A DNA stretch of 64,000 nucleotides from an uncultured Desulfosoma sp. GTDB taxonomy: Bacteria; Desulfobacterota; Syntrophobacteria; Syntrophobacterales; DSM-9756. The notes under the pieces were generated by a model. It made no database searches, was not told the DNA's origin, and was given only the letters and a program-made list of their open reading frames with translations. The stretch is taken from positions 62,001 through 126,000 of the forward strand of contig CALGPN010000003.1 in the NCBI GenBank assembly GCA_937960435.1, written 5' to 3'. Of the stretch, positions 10,631-19,500 are shown one piece after another (position 1 is the first letter of the stretch; each line of letters opens with the position of its first letter). A program made the translations under genes and the position numbers.

Positions 10631-11170
10631 ATGCAGATAAATGTGGCGTTTCGACACACGGAACCTTCGGACGCATTGAAAATGTACGCGGAAGATAAGG
10701 TATCTAGGATCAAAAAATACCTGGAGGAGCCCATCGAGGCCAATGTGGTGCTGCAGGTGGAAAAATTTCGCCATATCGCCGACGTCACCGTGGAATCCAA
10801 CGGCGTTCGTATTAATGCGAGAGAAGAGACGGAAGATATGTATTCCGCCATTGACATGGTGGTGGACAAGTTGGAAGGACAGGTGAAAAAGTACAAAGAA
10901 AAACTTCGAAACCGCAAACCGTCCGCGTCGGAACGCGCCCAGAAACTCATGATGAACGTTCTGGAATGGCCTGCCGAAGAGGCTGGGGAGCCTCGAGTGG
11001 TGACGAGTCAGCAGATTTACGCCAAGCCCATGGACGTGGATGAGGCGGTGATGCAGCTCAATCTGTCCAACGGAGATTTCTTGGTTTTTACCAACCGTGC
11101 CACCATGAGCGTCAACGTTTTGTATCGCCGCAAAGACGGCAACTACGGTTTGATCGAACCCGTGCAATGA
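10631..11170 (+). CDS. hpf: Ribosome hibernation promoting factor, long form
   Basis: A 179-residue protein. The N-terminal S30AE domain (MQINVAFRHTEPSDALKMY through about residue 100) binds the ribosome decoding area. The C-terminal domain (about 120-179) has the dimerisation core of long HPFs that form 100S particles, including DVDEAVMQL and FTNRATMSVNVLYRRKDG. AAGGAG at 10618-10623 precedes the ATG by seven bases, so the upstream 61 codons of the open frame, which overlap rpoN, are not used. Placement after rpoN is standard. Confidence 0.93.
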   Translation: MQINVAFRHTEPSDALKMYAEDKVSRIKKYLEEPIEANVVLQVEKFRHIADVTVESNGVRINAREETEDMYSAIDMVVDKLEGQVKKYKEKLRNRKPSASERAQKLMMNVLEWPAEEAGEPRVVTSQQIYAKPMDVDEAVMQLNLSNGDFLVFTNRATMSVNVLYRRKDGNYGLIEPVQ

Positions 11171-11244
11171 CCCGCGGCAGAGGGCTTTGAGACCATGATC
11201 CCCGCGAAGGGGAAAAGGCATCGAGGGAGGATCCCGAAGGGTTG

Positions 11245-11706
11245 ATGAAGATTGTGGACATCTTGCCCAAAGAGGCGATTATTGCCGAACTGGAAGCGAA
11301 GACGAAAAAAGAGGTTTTGGAGGAGCTGACGGATGCGCTGCTCCGGCACAAACCTCAATTGGATCGCGCTCGTTTGCTGGAAGTGCTCCTGGAGCGGGAA
11401 AAACTGGGGAGCACGGGCATTGGGGAAGGAATCGCCATTCCTCACGGCAAAATCGAAAACTTGGACCAACTGGTGCTTTCCTTCGGACGGTCGACCCGAG
11501 GGATCGACTTTGAATCCATGGACGGCAAGCCCGCGCACCTTTTCTTCCTGCTGGTGGCTCCGGAAAACTGTGCGGGCATCCATTTAAGGGCCCTGGCGAA
11601 AATCGCCCGGTTCCTGAAAAGCGCCGCCGTGCGTCGCCGCTTGGGGCTTGCGGCGTCTCAAGAAGAGATCTTCGAAATCATCAAACAGGAAGACGATGAT
11701 TTTTGA
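11245..11706 (+). CDS. ptsN: PTS IIA-like nitrogen regulatory protein
   Basis: A 153-residue EIIA of the fructose/nitrogen PTS type. The phosphorylatable His is in GEGIAIPHGK (H67). It normally accepts phosphate from the NPr/EI-Ntr chain and acts by protein contacts rather than sugar transport. A TTG at 11242 immediately precedes the ATG chosen here. It sits in the rpoN-hpf-ptsN order seen in many proteobacteria. No HPr or enzyme I gene is encoded nearby, so its phosphate donor is not visible in this window. Confidence 0.92.
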   Translation: MKIVDILPKEAIIAELEAKTKKEVLEELTDALLRHKPQLDRARLLEVLLEREKLGSTGIGEGIAIPHGKIENLDQLVLSFGRSTRGIDFESMDGKPAHLFFLLVAPENCAGIHLRALAKIARFLKSAAVRRRLGLAASQEEIFEIIKQEDDDF

Positions 11707-11951
11707 CCCGCGGACCGATACGGTTTTCTGGGGAGTTGGGCGATGCCCCGACTCCCCCTTTTGTTTCTCGCAGAAGCTGGAAAAGAGCCTAATCCAAAGA
11801 CTCGAGCGCCCCATGTGATGAGAGTTGGGGACTCCTTTTCTGGTCGCAGAAACGGCGGGGACGGGCAACGGCCTGTCTCTGCAAATCCTCCCCCCCCACG
11901 CAACGGATTCTGGGCGTCCAGGGCGGCCAAAAGACTCAAGGGCGGGTGAAA

Positions 11952-12830
11952 ATGCCGAAAAGGGACACACATCTTGTGATTGTCACAGGGCTTTCGGGCT
12001 CGGGTAAAAGCACGGCCATCAAAGCTTTTGAAGATATCGGGTATTTTTGTATCGATAACCTGCCGGTGCCTTTGCTGCCGCATTTTCTCCAGTTGTGTGA
12101 GCAGGACAAGCCCGATCTCAAAAAGGTGGCTCTTGGAATCGATATCCGGGGGCGAAGTTTCCTCCATGACTGCGATCGACTGTTTCATCATGTGGAATCT
12201 GCCGGTTACGCCTTGGAAATTCTCTTTTTCGAAGCCGCCACGGAGGTGCTCCAAAGGCGTTTCAGCCAAACGCGCCGCCTCCATCCCATGAGCACCCAAG
12301 AATCTTCTTTGCTCACGGCGATCCAAGAAGAACGGGAGGAATTGGCGTCCTTGCGGGCTCGATCGACCCGCATCGTGGATACCAGCGAGTTTTCCGTGCA
12401 CCAGCTCAAAGCGCTTATCACCCGAACGTATTCCATGGTGAGCGATCGGGAAAGGATCAGCGTGCAGGTCTTGTCCTTTGGTTTTAAGTACGGCTTGCCT
12501 TTTGAGGCCGATCTGGTGATGGATGTGCGGTTTTTGCCGAACCCGTTCTTTGTGGACGCTCTGAAGCCTCTCAGCGGCTGTGAGGCGCCGGTGCGGGATT
12601 GGGTCTTGAGCCATCCCCAAGCCGCGCAGTTTCTCGACGATTACGCCGCACTTTTGCTCAAATTGCTGCCTCAATACGTGCAGGAAGGCAAGCGTTACCT
12701 CACGGTGGCCGTAGGCTGTACGGGAGGCAAGCACCGCTCTGTGGTCATTGCCGAGCGCCTTGCTGACAGGGTGCGCGCTGCAGGTTATTATACAGTATTA
12801 TTTCATCGCGACGTGCACCTGGACGGGTGA
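11952..12830 (+). CDS. rapZ: RNase adapter RapZ, P-loop NTPase
   Basis: A 292-residue protein. Walker A is VTGLSGSGKSTAIKAFED at the N-terminus. The C-terminal domain has the conserved signature VAVGCTGGKHRSVVIAERL. In enteric bacteria it binds small RNAs and RNase E to control GlmS. In other phyla it binds nucleotides and its target is unclear. A GTG at 11946 is an alternative start. A 239-base gap after ptsN shows no clear promoter. The EIIA(Man) gene follows, the usual neighbourhood. Confidence 0.93.
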   Translation: MPKRDTHLVIVTGLSGSGKSTAIKAFEDIGYFCIDNLPVPLLPHFLQLCEQDKPDLKKVALGIDIRGRSFLHDCDRLFHHVESAGYALEILFFEAATEVLQRRFSQTRRLHPMSTQESSLLTAIQEEREELASLRARSTRIVDTSEFSVHQLKALITRTYSMVSDRERISVQVLSFGFKYGLPFEADLVMDVRFLPNPFFVDALKPLSGCEAPVRDWVLSHPQAAQFLDDYAALLLKLLPQYVQEGKRYLTVAVGCTGGKHRSVVIAERLADRVRAAGYYTVLFHRDVHLDG

Positions 12831-12880
12831 ACGGTGTTTCGGCCCGGAATGTGGCCGAAGAGCAGGAGACAACACCGAAT

Positions 12881-13339
12881 ATGGCAAGGCTCGGTTTGGT
12901 CGTCGCCGCTCACTGTCGTGTGGCCCAGGAGATGGTCAAAGCGGCTGAACTCATCTTGGGGCCGATGGAAGCCGCTCGGGCCGTTTCCATGGACCCGCAC
13001 ACTCCTGTGGAAGAAATGGTGCGTGCGCTCTCGGAGGCTATCAAAGAGGTGGATGCCGGGCACGGGGTCATTGTCCTCACGGACCTTTTCGGCGGTACCC
13101 CTTCCAATATCGCCCTTTCCTTCGCCGGGACCCGGGTGGAGGTTCTGAGCGGCTTCAATCTTCCCATGTTGATCAAGTTTGCGGAAATTCGAGACACCCT
13201 CTCTGTCCGCAAAGCCGCCGAAGTGCTAAGGGATTACGGGCGTCGCCACGTGTCTTTGGCGAGTGAGATTTTATCTGCCGGATCGGAGGCGAAGGGACGG
13301 GAGTCGAACCATGAGCGTTCATCTGCCCCTTCTCATTGA
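12881..13339 (+). CDS. PTS mannose-type EIIA domain protein
   Basis: A 152-residue EIIA(Man)-like protein. The N-terminus MARLGLVVAAHCRVAQEM carries the candidate phosphorylated His (H11), and VLTDLFGGTPSNIAL is the conserved second motif. In deltaproteobacteria this gene usually lies after rapZ and before HPr and enzyme I, forming an incomplete regulatory PTS. Here rimI comes next instead. The ATG at 12881 is chosen because the family begins there and AGGAG lies upstream; a GTG at 12827 overlapping rapZ would add 18 poor residues. Confidence 0.88.
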   Translation: MARLGLVVAAHCRVAQEMVKAAELILGPMEAARAVSMDPHTPVEEMVRALSEAIKEVDAGHGVIVLTDLFGGTPSNIALSFAGTRVEVLSGFNLPMLIKFAEIRDTLSVRKAAEVLRDYGRRHVSLASEILSAGSEAKGRESNHERSSAPSH

Positions 13340-13838
13340 GCCCATGCAGCTCGAAGACCTTCCGGCCGTTTTGGATATCGAAAGGGCCAGTCATGTGGAT
13401 CCGTGGAAGGAATCTTTTTTCGCGGAGGAGCTGACCCGGCCCCACGCCGTCAATTTGGTGGCGCGACTGAGAGACGACAGGCGTCGGATTGTCGGATACA
13501 TCTGCGTGTGGCTTGTGGCCGATGAGGTGCAGATCTTCAATCTGGCCGTGGATCCCGCCGTAAGACGGCGAGGTGTGGGGCGACGATTGCTCCTGACGGC
13601 GCTGCAAAAGGCCTGCACACAAAACGCCCGGATGGCCTTTTTGGAAGTGCGCCGCAGCAACCTCGCGGCCCAAAAGCTTTACGAAACCATCGGGTTTCGC
13701 CCCTCAGGGCTGCGGCCCGATTATTACGATGGGATTAGAGAACCGGCGGTGCTCATGGAATTGGAGATGGACCGCGGGTGGCGGTCCCGGTGGTTGCTCT
13801 CCGAAGCCGGTTGGATGGATGGAGAGAGGTCGTGTTGA
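13311..13838 (+). CDS. rimI: Ribosomal protein S18-alanine N-acetyltransferase family (GNAT)
   Basis: A 175-residue GNAT acetyltransferase. The acetyl-CoA-binding motif is VDPAVRRRGVGRRLL, and the C-terminal motif is RSNLAAQKLYETIGF, with the SHVDPWKESFF segment typical of RimI. Known family members acetylate the N-terminal Ala of S18; some act on other proteins. The ATG at 13311 lies inside the end of the preceding gene (29-base overlap), and its stop overlaps the start of the PPDK-like gene by seven bases, so the three are translationally linked. The C-terminal tail of about 15 residues is extra. Confidence 0.88.
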   Translation: MSVHLPLLIEPMQLEDLPAVLDIERASHVDPWKESFFAEELTRPHAVNLVARLRDDRRRIVGYICVWLVADEVQIFNLAVDPAVRRRGVGRRLLLTALQKACTQNARMAFLEVRRSNLAAQKLYETIGFRPSGLRPDYYDGIREPAVLMELEMDRGWRSRWLLSEAGWMDGERSC

Positions 13839-16800
13839 CGCAAAGCCCCACAAGCGCGAGCGTGCAATCGGAGGCGCTCCTGAAGAATCTCATGGTGACG
13901 AACGTCCCGGTGACAGTGCACCCCGGCCATGAGGTGTTGGTGGATGCGGTGCGGGGTTACGCCGGCAAGGAGAAACAAGCCCGGGATCTTCTTGTGGAAT
14001 ACCACCACCGGTACCGCAACTGGACGTATGTGCTTCAGGAAGCATGGCGTTACGCCACAGGCAATCTTCGCTTGTACAGACACTACCATGACAGCGCCGG
14101 GGTGGTGGTTCTATTGTGCCGCATTTTTCTTCACGCTCTCTCCGATGCGGGAAACCCCAAGACCCAAGCTACGGCCGCGGATCACCTCATCGCTCTGTGG
14201 CTGAAGATCGTTGAGGAAGCTCCCGAGTTGTGCCGTGAAGTTGAGATCGACATGACGGCGCACTGGGATGAGGATCCGCTGCCGCACGGGGCGGCCCATG
14301 GGGGCATCTTGCGATGGTGTTTTGCGAGATTGCAGGATCTGGAACCGCCCTGTTTCGAGTGGGTCGTTCGCAGTTTCTACCAGCCCAAGAAGCTCTTGAC
14401 CCGGTGCCTCGCCTTGTGGTCTTCCTCTGCGTCCTTCGAGGAGGGACGTCTCCTGCTCGAGCGGCTTCTCACGGTCACGCACTCCTTTTGGGCCGAACGA
14501 GAGGACCCTTTGGCGTGGCTGAGCCGGCAGCTCCACGAAGAGGAAGACGTGGAGGCATGGCGGGGTCTCTTTTCGCCGCTGCTTAAGGAGGACCACGAGT
14601 GGGCTCTGCGTCGTGTGCGGCGCATCGCCGCAGAAAAGGACCCGCGGCGTGCCGTTGAGCAATTGTGCGATCTTCCCGATTTTCGAGATGTGGTCCGAGC
14701 CTACCAGCAGCTTCCGGACAAGGTGGGTCGAGCCGTATCGCCGGAGCACGCGGGCCATGTGAGCATGTTGCTGCGATTGCGGATCATGGAAACCAAGGGG
14801 TTGGAGCCCATCCATGAAGAGACTTTGCGCGCCATGAACATGGACGTAGGGCGGTGGATTCGCGAAGAATCCCAGGAAACGCTTCGGCCCAGACTCACCC
14901 GGTTCCTTCAGGTTCTCCGAGGTTGCCTGAACAATTACCCGGAGGCGGCCTTGCACTGCGTGCGCACCGTCGGGTTGGAAATCCTGTCGACCGACGATCG
15001 GGACCTCATCGAGTTTTTTATCCGCCATGTGATCTGGTTGGGGTTTCAGACGCCGAAACTGAAAGGGGTTTCCCAATACTGGCAGGTCCAGGTCAATCCG
15101 GCGCATTTGACCAACATCCGCGTGTGGTTGGACCTCATCCGCAAGAGTCCGCGCCGCACTCGAAATCTGCTTTCCGCGCTCATTGTCAATCTGTTTCTCG
15201 GCGGCATCTATGTCCGGGACACGGACCTTTTTCAAAAGGACGTCAGCCTGCTCCTGCACGCGCCCATTGGGCCTCTCTACAACCTGGTCAAACAGCTGAC
15301 CAAGCTCTTCCCCGTGTATTTCAATGAAGTGGGGGCGGAGGGTCTGCTCCGGGCGGTTTCCACGGACGTGGACGAGATCACCCAACGGGGGGACCCGCTC
15401 ATTCATTTCCTGCGCAAACAAAGCCACGTGGAAAGTAACAACCTGATCGTGCTCTTTATCGAAGCCATCTTTCACTTCTGGCACACCTTGGACAAGGAGC
15501 CGCTGAAAAAATTCGTCCCCCCCGAAGTTTTCCGGGACGTTGCCGAATCCGGGCCTTTTGTCGATGAGATGCATCGCATCTTTTGTCGGATCTTTTCCGG
15601 TGAAGACGGCGTTCACCACGTCAAGGACCTTTTGGACCTCCCCGAGGAAAACATCCGAAGGAAAATCGAAAACATCGATGGCGTCTCAGGGCGAGAAAAA
15701 CAGCGGGCCTTCCTCATGATTCGGTTCTATCAGCTGCTGCACGAAAAGTACGCCCTGAGTTTTAAAGATATTCAAATCCATTTGCGGCGGGCCATCCAGT
15801 TGGGATTGCCGGATCCCAGACCTCTAGAGGAAGCCCTCCAAAGCCAAGACCCCCTGACCAAGCTCGAAGCGATTTTGGACTACCTGGAGGAGCTCAAGAA
15901 GATTATTCTCACTGAGGAAGAAATGACCTATGTGGAAAATATATATCTTAAACGACATATCGCCGTGGATATTCCTTCCATGTACGGTTCCTACAGCGAG
16001 CGGAAATTCGACGCCCTGGGGTTGACTTTCCGGTTGGAAAACTTGGCGAACGTTCTTTTCGAGGAGATCATCCTGTCCTTCAACCTGAGTTTCATCACAC
16101 GGGCGACCTTTTTTCGCATCCGCCGCATTCTGCCTCTTTTCATTAAAGCTTTGGCCCTCGATGGGATCACGTCCCGGAGGCTGGACCGTCAGGAGGAACT
16201 TTTCCAGCGGGCTTTGCAAATCCGCAGGTTTTCCCACTCGCAATACATGGACATTTTTCGAGGTTTTTCGGAAGCCATCAAGCAGATCATCCAGACCTTT
16301 TACAATGCGGTCCACGAAGACAATCTTGCGGTCATTATTCGGCAACTGAGTCAGTCGGGAGACCTTTTGCCGCGGTATCGCCCCCGAGACATGGGGGAGC
16401 GGGCCGACGAGCGGGTCCACCGCATTTCGGAAACCTTCCTGCGGGATCTCGTAGCGCGCACTTTCGGTTTGCAGTATTTCGACCACTTCATCAGCAGTAT
16501 TCTCACGACATTGGCAACCCAAAAGGAAGAGCTGACAACGGAAAAGCTCGATCTTCTGCTGAGCTACGATCCAGAAAAAACCATATCTCGTATTTATGCC
16601 CCTGATGAAACCACGTACGATCTCATTCACCTGGGCAACAAAGGTTATAACCTCACCCAACTTCATGAACTCGGCATTCGTGTGCCCCCGGGCTTCATCA
16701 TCACCACGGAGTATTTCCGATGCCAGGACGTGATCGATAGCCTTCCCCAGTCCAAAGAGGATTTCAAGGCGCGCGTGTTGGCGCACATCGCCGATCTGGA

Positions 16801-18109
16801 AGAAAAGTCCGGGCGGCGGTTCGGAGATCCTCGGGATCCTTTGTTGCTGTCCGTGCGCAGTGGTTCGGCCGTCTCCATGCCCGGGATGATGAATACGTTC
16901 CTCAATGTGGGGATCAATGAACGTATCGTGGAGGGGCTCATCCGGCAAAGCGGGCAACCGTGGTTCGCCTGGGACAACTACCGGCGTTTCGTCCAATCGT
17001 GGGGCATGTCTTTCGGCTTGGATCGAGACCATTACGACGCGATCATGAGATTTTACAAGAAGAAGTACGGACGGGTGTTTAAAAGGGAGTTCACGCCTGA
17101 AGAAATGCGGGACGTGGCCCTCGCCTATCGCGACTACACGCGCCAGTCCAAGATCGAAATCACAGACGACCCTCAGGAACAGTTGTTTACGGCGATCCGT
17201 CAGGTCATGGAATCGTGGTTCTTCCCCAAGGCCATCACGTACCGGCAGATCATGGGACTTTCGGAAAACTGGGGGACGGCGGTCACCATTCAAACCATGA
17301 TTTTCGGCAACCTGGACCTGGAATCGGGTTCCGGCGTCATGTTCACGCACAATCCCTGGACCTCGGAAGACGAGATCGATCCCAGAGGGGACTTTACGTT
17401 GGGCAACCAAGGCGAAGACGTGGTGGGCGGCTTGGTGGAGACCTTGCCGCTGTCGGAAAAGCAGCGTCTGGCGGCGGCGGAGCGCAAAGAGCACTCCTTG
17501 GAGTCGTTGTTCCCCCAAGTTTTTCAACGCTTGACCGACATCGCGAAAGAACTCATTTACAGGCAGAAATGGGGTCCTCAGGAAATCGAATTCACGTTTC
17601 AGGGTGGGGACGGCGATGGGCTTTACATCTTGCAGTCCCGCAACATGGCTCCGCGCACCCGCCGGCGCTACCCATGTTTCAAGGTGACAGAGGAACTGGA
17701 AAAAAGTTACCTTGGCAGCGGCATCGGGGTGAGCGGCGGGGCGTTGTGTGGGCGTGTGGCTTTCGAACTCAACGATATCGTGCGTTTGAAAAAGGACTAC
17801 CCGGGCGAATCCATCATCCTGATCCGATCGGACACCGTGCCAGATGACATCCACGAGATTTCCATCGCCGACGGCCTTCTGACCGGCAAAGGCGGGGCGA
17901 CCTCCCATGCGGCCATTGTCGCCCACCGTTTGGGCAAGACCTGCGTCGTGGGCTGTTCTAAAATGCGGGTCTGGGAACGGGACGGCCGATGCCTCATTGG
18001 GGGGCGGTTTCTGAGAACAGGGGACGTGATCGGTATCGATGGGCGCAGCGGAGGCATCTATTTCGGGTTCCATGTCACGGAAAAACCGGAAGAAGACACG
18101 GCTCCGTGA
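13832..18109 (+). CDS. Giant PPDK-like phosphotransferase: ATP-grasp and phosphohistidine domains, no PEP/pyruvate barrel
   Basis: 1425 residues from GTG 13832 (GAGAGAGG just upstream); the ATG-less extension to 13778 lies within rimI. Residues 1 to about 930 are predicted mostly helical and match no family I know. From about 931 the sequence is the N-terminal nucleotide-binding domain of pyruvate phosphate dikinase: LGNKGYNLTQLHELGIRVPPG, SVRSGSAVSMPGMMNTFLN, then GSGVMFTHNPWTSEDE and EIEFTFQ. A phosphohistidine swivelling domain follows, GKGGATSHAAIVAHRLGKT with catalytic His at about 1359. The protein ends there: the C-terminal TIM barrel that binds PEP/pyruvate in PPDK is absent. So it can be expected to move phosphate from ATP to its own His, with an unknown final acceptor. 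Neighbours are EIIA proteins, rimI and glycolytic genes. Confidence 0.85.
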   Translation: MLTQSPTSASVQSEALLKNLMVTNVPVTVHPGHEVLVDAVRGYAGKEKQARDLLVEYHHRYRNWTYVLQEAWRYATGNLRLYRHYHDSAGVVVLLCRIFLHALSDAGNPKTQATAADHLIALWLKIVEEAPELCREVEIDMTAHWDEDPLPHGAAHGGILRWCFARLQDLEPPCFEWVVRSFYQPKKLLTRCLALWSSSASFEEGRLLLERLLTVTHSFWAEREDPLAWLSRQLHEEEDVEAWRGLFSPLLKEDHEWALRRVRRIAAEKDPRRAVEQLCDLPDFRDVVRAYQQLPDKVGRAVSPEHAGHVSMLLRLRIMETKGLEPIHEETLRAMNMDVGRWIREESQETLRPRLTRFLQVLRGCLNNYPEAALHCVRTVGLEILSTDDRDLIEFFIRHVIWLGFQTPKLKGVSQYWQVQVNPAHLTNIRVWLDLIRKSPRRTRNLLSALIVNLFLGGIYVRDTDLFQKDVSLLLHAPIGPLYNLVKQLTKLFPVYFNEVGAEGLLRAVSTDVDEITQRGDPLIHFLRKQSHVESNNLIVLFIEAIFHFWHTLDKEPLKKFVPPEVFRDVAESGPFVDEMHRIFCRIFSGEDGVHHVKDLLDLPEENIRRKIENIDGVSGREKQRAFLMIRFYQLLHEKYALSFKDIQIHLRRAIQLGLPDPRPLEEALQSQDPLTKLEAILDYLEELKKIILTEEEMTYVENIYLKRHIAVDIPSMYGSYSERKFDALGLTFRLENLANVLFEEIILSFNLSFITRATFFRIRRILPLFIKALALDGITSRRLDRQEELFQRALQIRRFSHSQYMDIFRGFSEAIKQIIQTFYNAVHEDNLAVIIRQLSQSGDLLPRYRPRDMGERADERVHRISETFLRDLVARTFGLQYFDHFISSILTTLATQKEELTTEKLDLLLSYDPEKTISRIYAPDETTYDLIHLGNKGYNLTQLHELGIRVPPGFIITTEYFRCQDVIDSLPQSKEDFKARVLAHIADLEEKSGRRFGDPRDPLLLSVRSGSAVSMPGMMNTFLNVGINERIVEGLIRQSGQPWFAWDNYRRFVQSWGMSFGLDRDHYDAIMRFYKKKYGRVFKREFTPEEMRDVALAYRDYTRQSKIEITDDPQEQLFTAIRQVMESWFFPKAITYRQIMGLSENWGTAVTIQTMIFGNLDLESGSGVMFTHNPWTSEDEIDPRGDFTLGNQGEDVVGGLVETLPLSEKQRLAAAERKEHSLESLFPQVFQRLTDIAKELIYRQKWGPQEIEFTFQGGDGDGLYILQSRNMAPRTRRRYPCFKVTEELEKSYLGSGIGVSGGALCGRVAFELNDIVRLKKDYPGESIILIRSDTVPDDIHEISIADGLLTGKGGATSHAAIVAHRLGKTCVVGCSKMRVWERDGRCLIGGRFLRTGDVIGIDGRSGGIYFGFHVTEKPEEDTAP

Positions 18110-18151
18110 ACGCATGAAACGGTTTTGCATGATGTGTTATAGGAGGAGGCC

Positions 18152-19477
18152 ATGAGCGAACAGGAAACGATGGTTCCTCAAAAGCTGGGCATCAACGGTT
18201 TGGGGCGGATCGCCAAACTGAGCATTTGGCACCATGTGGAACGCCGGTATTTTTCCGAACTCGTGGTGAACATCGGTCGAGACGTGGGCCAGAGCCTAGA
18301 TGACATCGCTCTTTTTATCGAAAAAGATTCCACCTATGGACGCCTTCACCATTTCCTTTACGGTTGCCGCGCCTCCCGCGTCATCGAAGAAATCAACGAC
18401 AAAGAAGGATCCATGCGCATCAACGGGGTGAAGGCGACCTTTCTTCGAAAACACCGCAATCCCGCCGACATCGGATGGAAGGACCACGGTGTGGAAATCG
18501 TGGTGGATGCGACGGGGGCTTTCTTGGACCCGACGGTGCCTGCCGAGGATCCCAAGGGATCGGTTCGAGGGCACTTGGCGGCCGGAGCGCGGAAAGTGAT
18601 CGTTTCGGCGCCGTTTAAGATCAAGGACAAATCCAAAGAAATGCCGGCGGACGCGGTGACCACCGTCATGGGCATCAACGATGCGGATTTCGATCCCAAG
18701 CGCCACGTGATTGTGTCTCATGCGTCGTGTACCACCACGTGTCTGGCCTATATGGTGAAGCCCCTCTTGGACTATTTCGGTCCCATGCGCATCCTGTCGG
18801 CGTCCATGGCCACGGTCCACGCCGCCACGCCCTCCCAGCAGGTGCTGGACCGAGCTCCCAAAGCCAAAGCGGACGATCTGAGAAAAACCCGCTCCGTTTT
18901 CAATAACATCATCCTCACCACGACGGGTGCCGCCAAGGCCTTGGGGTTGGTCATCCCGGAAATGAAGGAAATCGGCTTTATCGCCGAGTCGGTTCGGGTG
19001 CCCGTGACCACGGGTTCCTTGATCATTTTGGTGGTCTTGATCCAAGATGAAAGCATGAAGAATCCCATCAACCGCCGCCTCATCAACGACATCTACCGCA
19101 AGGCCCAGGCGCACTTTCCCGAAGGCTACCTGCGCTATACGGACGAACAGAACGTGTCGTCGGACATCATCGGACTGCCGAGGGCGGCCGCGGTCATCGA
19201 AGGCCATGAGACCCACACTCGCACGGCGGCCGTGCGCTTCGACCTGAACCATGTGCTCAGCGTCTGCGCGGCCCTTTCTTCTGAACAAGGACCTTCTTTC
19301 GATGTGGACACGGCGCTCAAGAACGTGGACAAGACTCTGGATGCGGACCAAAAGGCGAGGATCATCCAAATTCCGGTGACGCAAGCGGTCATTTACGGCT
19401 GGTACGATAACGAGTTGGGAAGCTACACGAACATGTTGGGGGACCGAACGGTCAGTATTGCCAAGATGCTGCGCTAA
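18152..19477 (+). CDS. Divergent long glyceraldehyde-3-phosphate dehydrogenase
   Basis: A 441-residue GAPDH-family protein, about 100 residues longer than the enzyme encoded next door. The NAD-binding start is GINGLGRIAKLSIWHH. The catalytic Cys lies in SHASCTTTCLAY, where the usual Asn after CTT is Thr. The partner His is kept in ATVHAATPSQQ and the C-terminal WYDNELGSY motif is intact, so activity is likely. The extra length is mainly an insertion in the first third (HHFLYGC to about HRNPADIGW) and one before the Cys. AGGAGGAGG precedes the ATG. Cofactor or substrate preference may differ from the classical copy. Confidence 0.9.
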   Translation: MSEQETMVPQKLGINGLGRIAKLSIWHHVERRYFSELVVNIGRDVGQSLDDIALFIEKDSTYGRLHHFLYGCRASRVIEEINDKEGSMRINGVKATFLRKHRNPADIGWKDHGVEIVVDATGAFLDPTVPAEDPKGSVRGHLAAGARKVIVSAPFKIKDKSKEMPADAVTTVMGINDADFDPKRHVIVSHASCTTTCLAYMVKPLLDYFGPMRILSASMATVHAATPSQQVLDRAPKAKADDLRKTRSVFNNIILTTTGAAKALGLVIPEMKEIGFIAESVRVPVTTGSLIILVVLIQDESMKNPINRRLINDIYRKAQAHFPEGYLRYTDEQNVSSDIIGLPRAAAVIEGHETHTRTAAVRFDLNHVLSVCAALSSEQGPSFDVDTALKNVDKTLDADQKARIIQIPVTQAVIYGWYDNELGSYTNMLGDRTVSIAKMLR

Positions 19478-19500
19478 CTGTGGGGACAAAGGAGAAGAGC

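Noticed and set aside
14111-15619. A 502-codon minus-strand frame opposite the N-terminal part of the PPDK-like gene
   Set aside because: Considered because the plus-strand N-terminus is unassigned, but the antisense protein is compositionally biased and has no ribosome site, whereas the plus-strand frame is continuous with the conserved domains.
13832-18109. Reading the PPDK-like protein as an ordinary pyruvate phosphate dikinase or PEP synthase
   Set aside because: The C-terminal PEP/pyruvate-binding barrel is absent and the sequence ends right after the phosphohistidine domain.
15824-18130. A 768-codon open frame on the minus strand under the PPDK-like gene
   Set aside because: Antisense shadow of a gene with conserved ATP-grasp and phosphohistidine motifs. 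The translated product has no recognisable domain.
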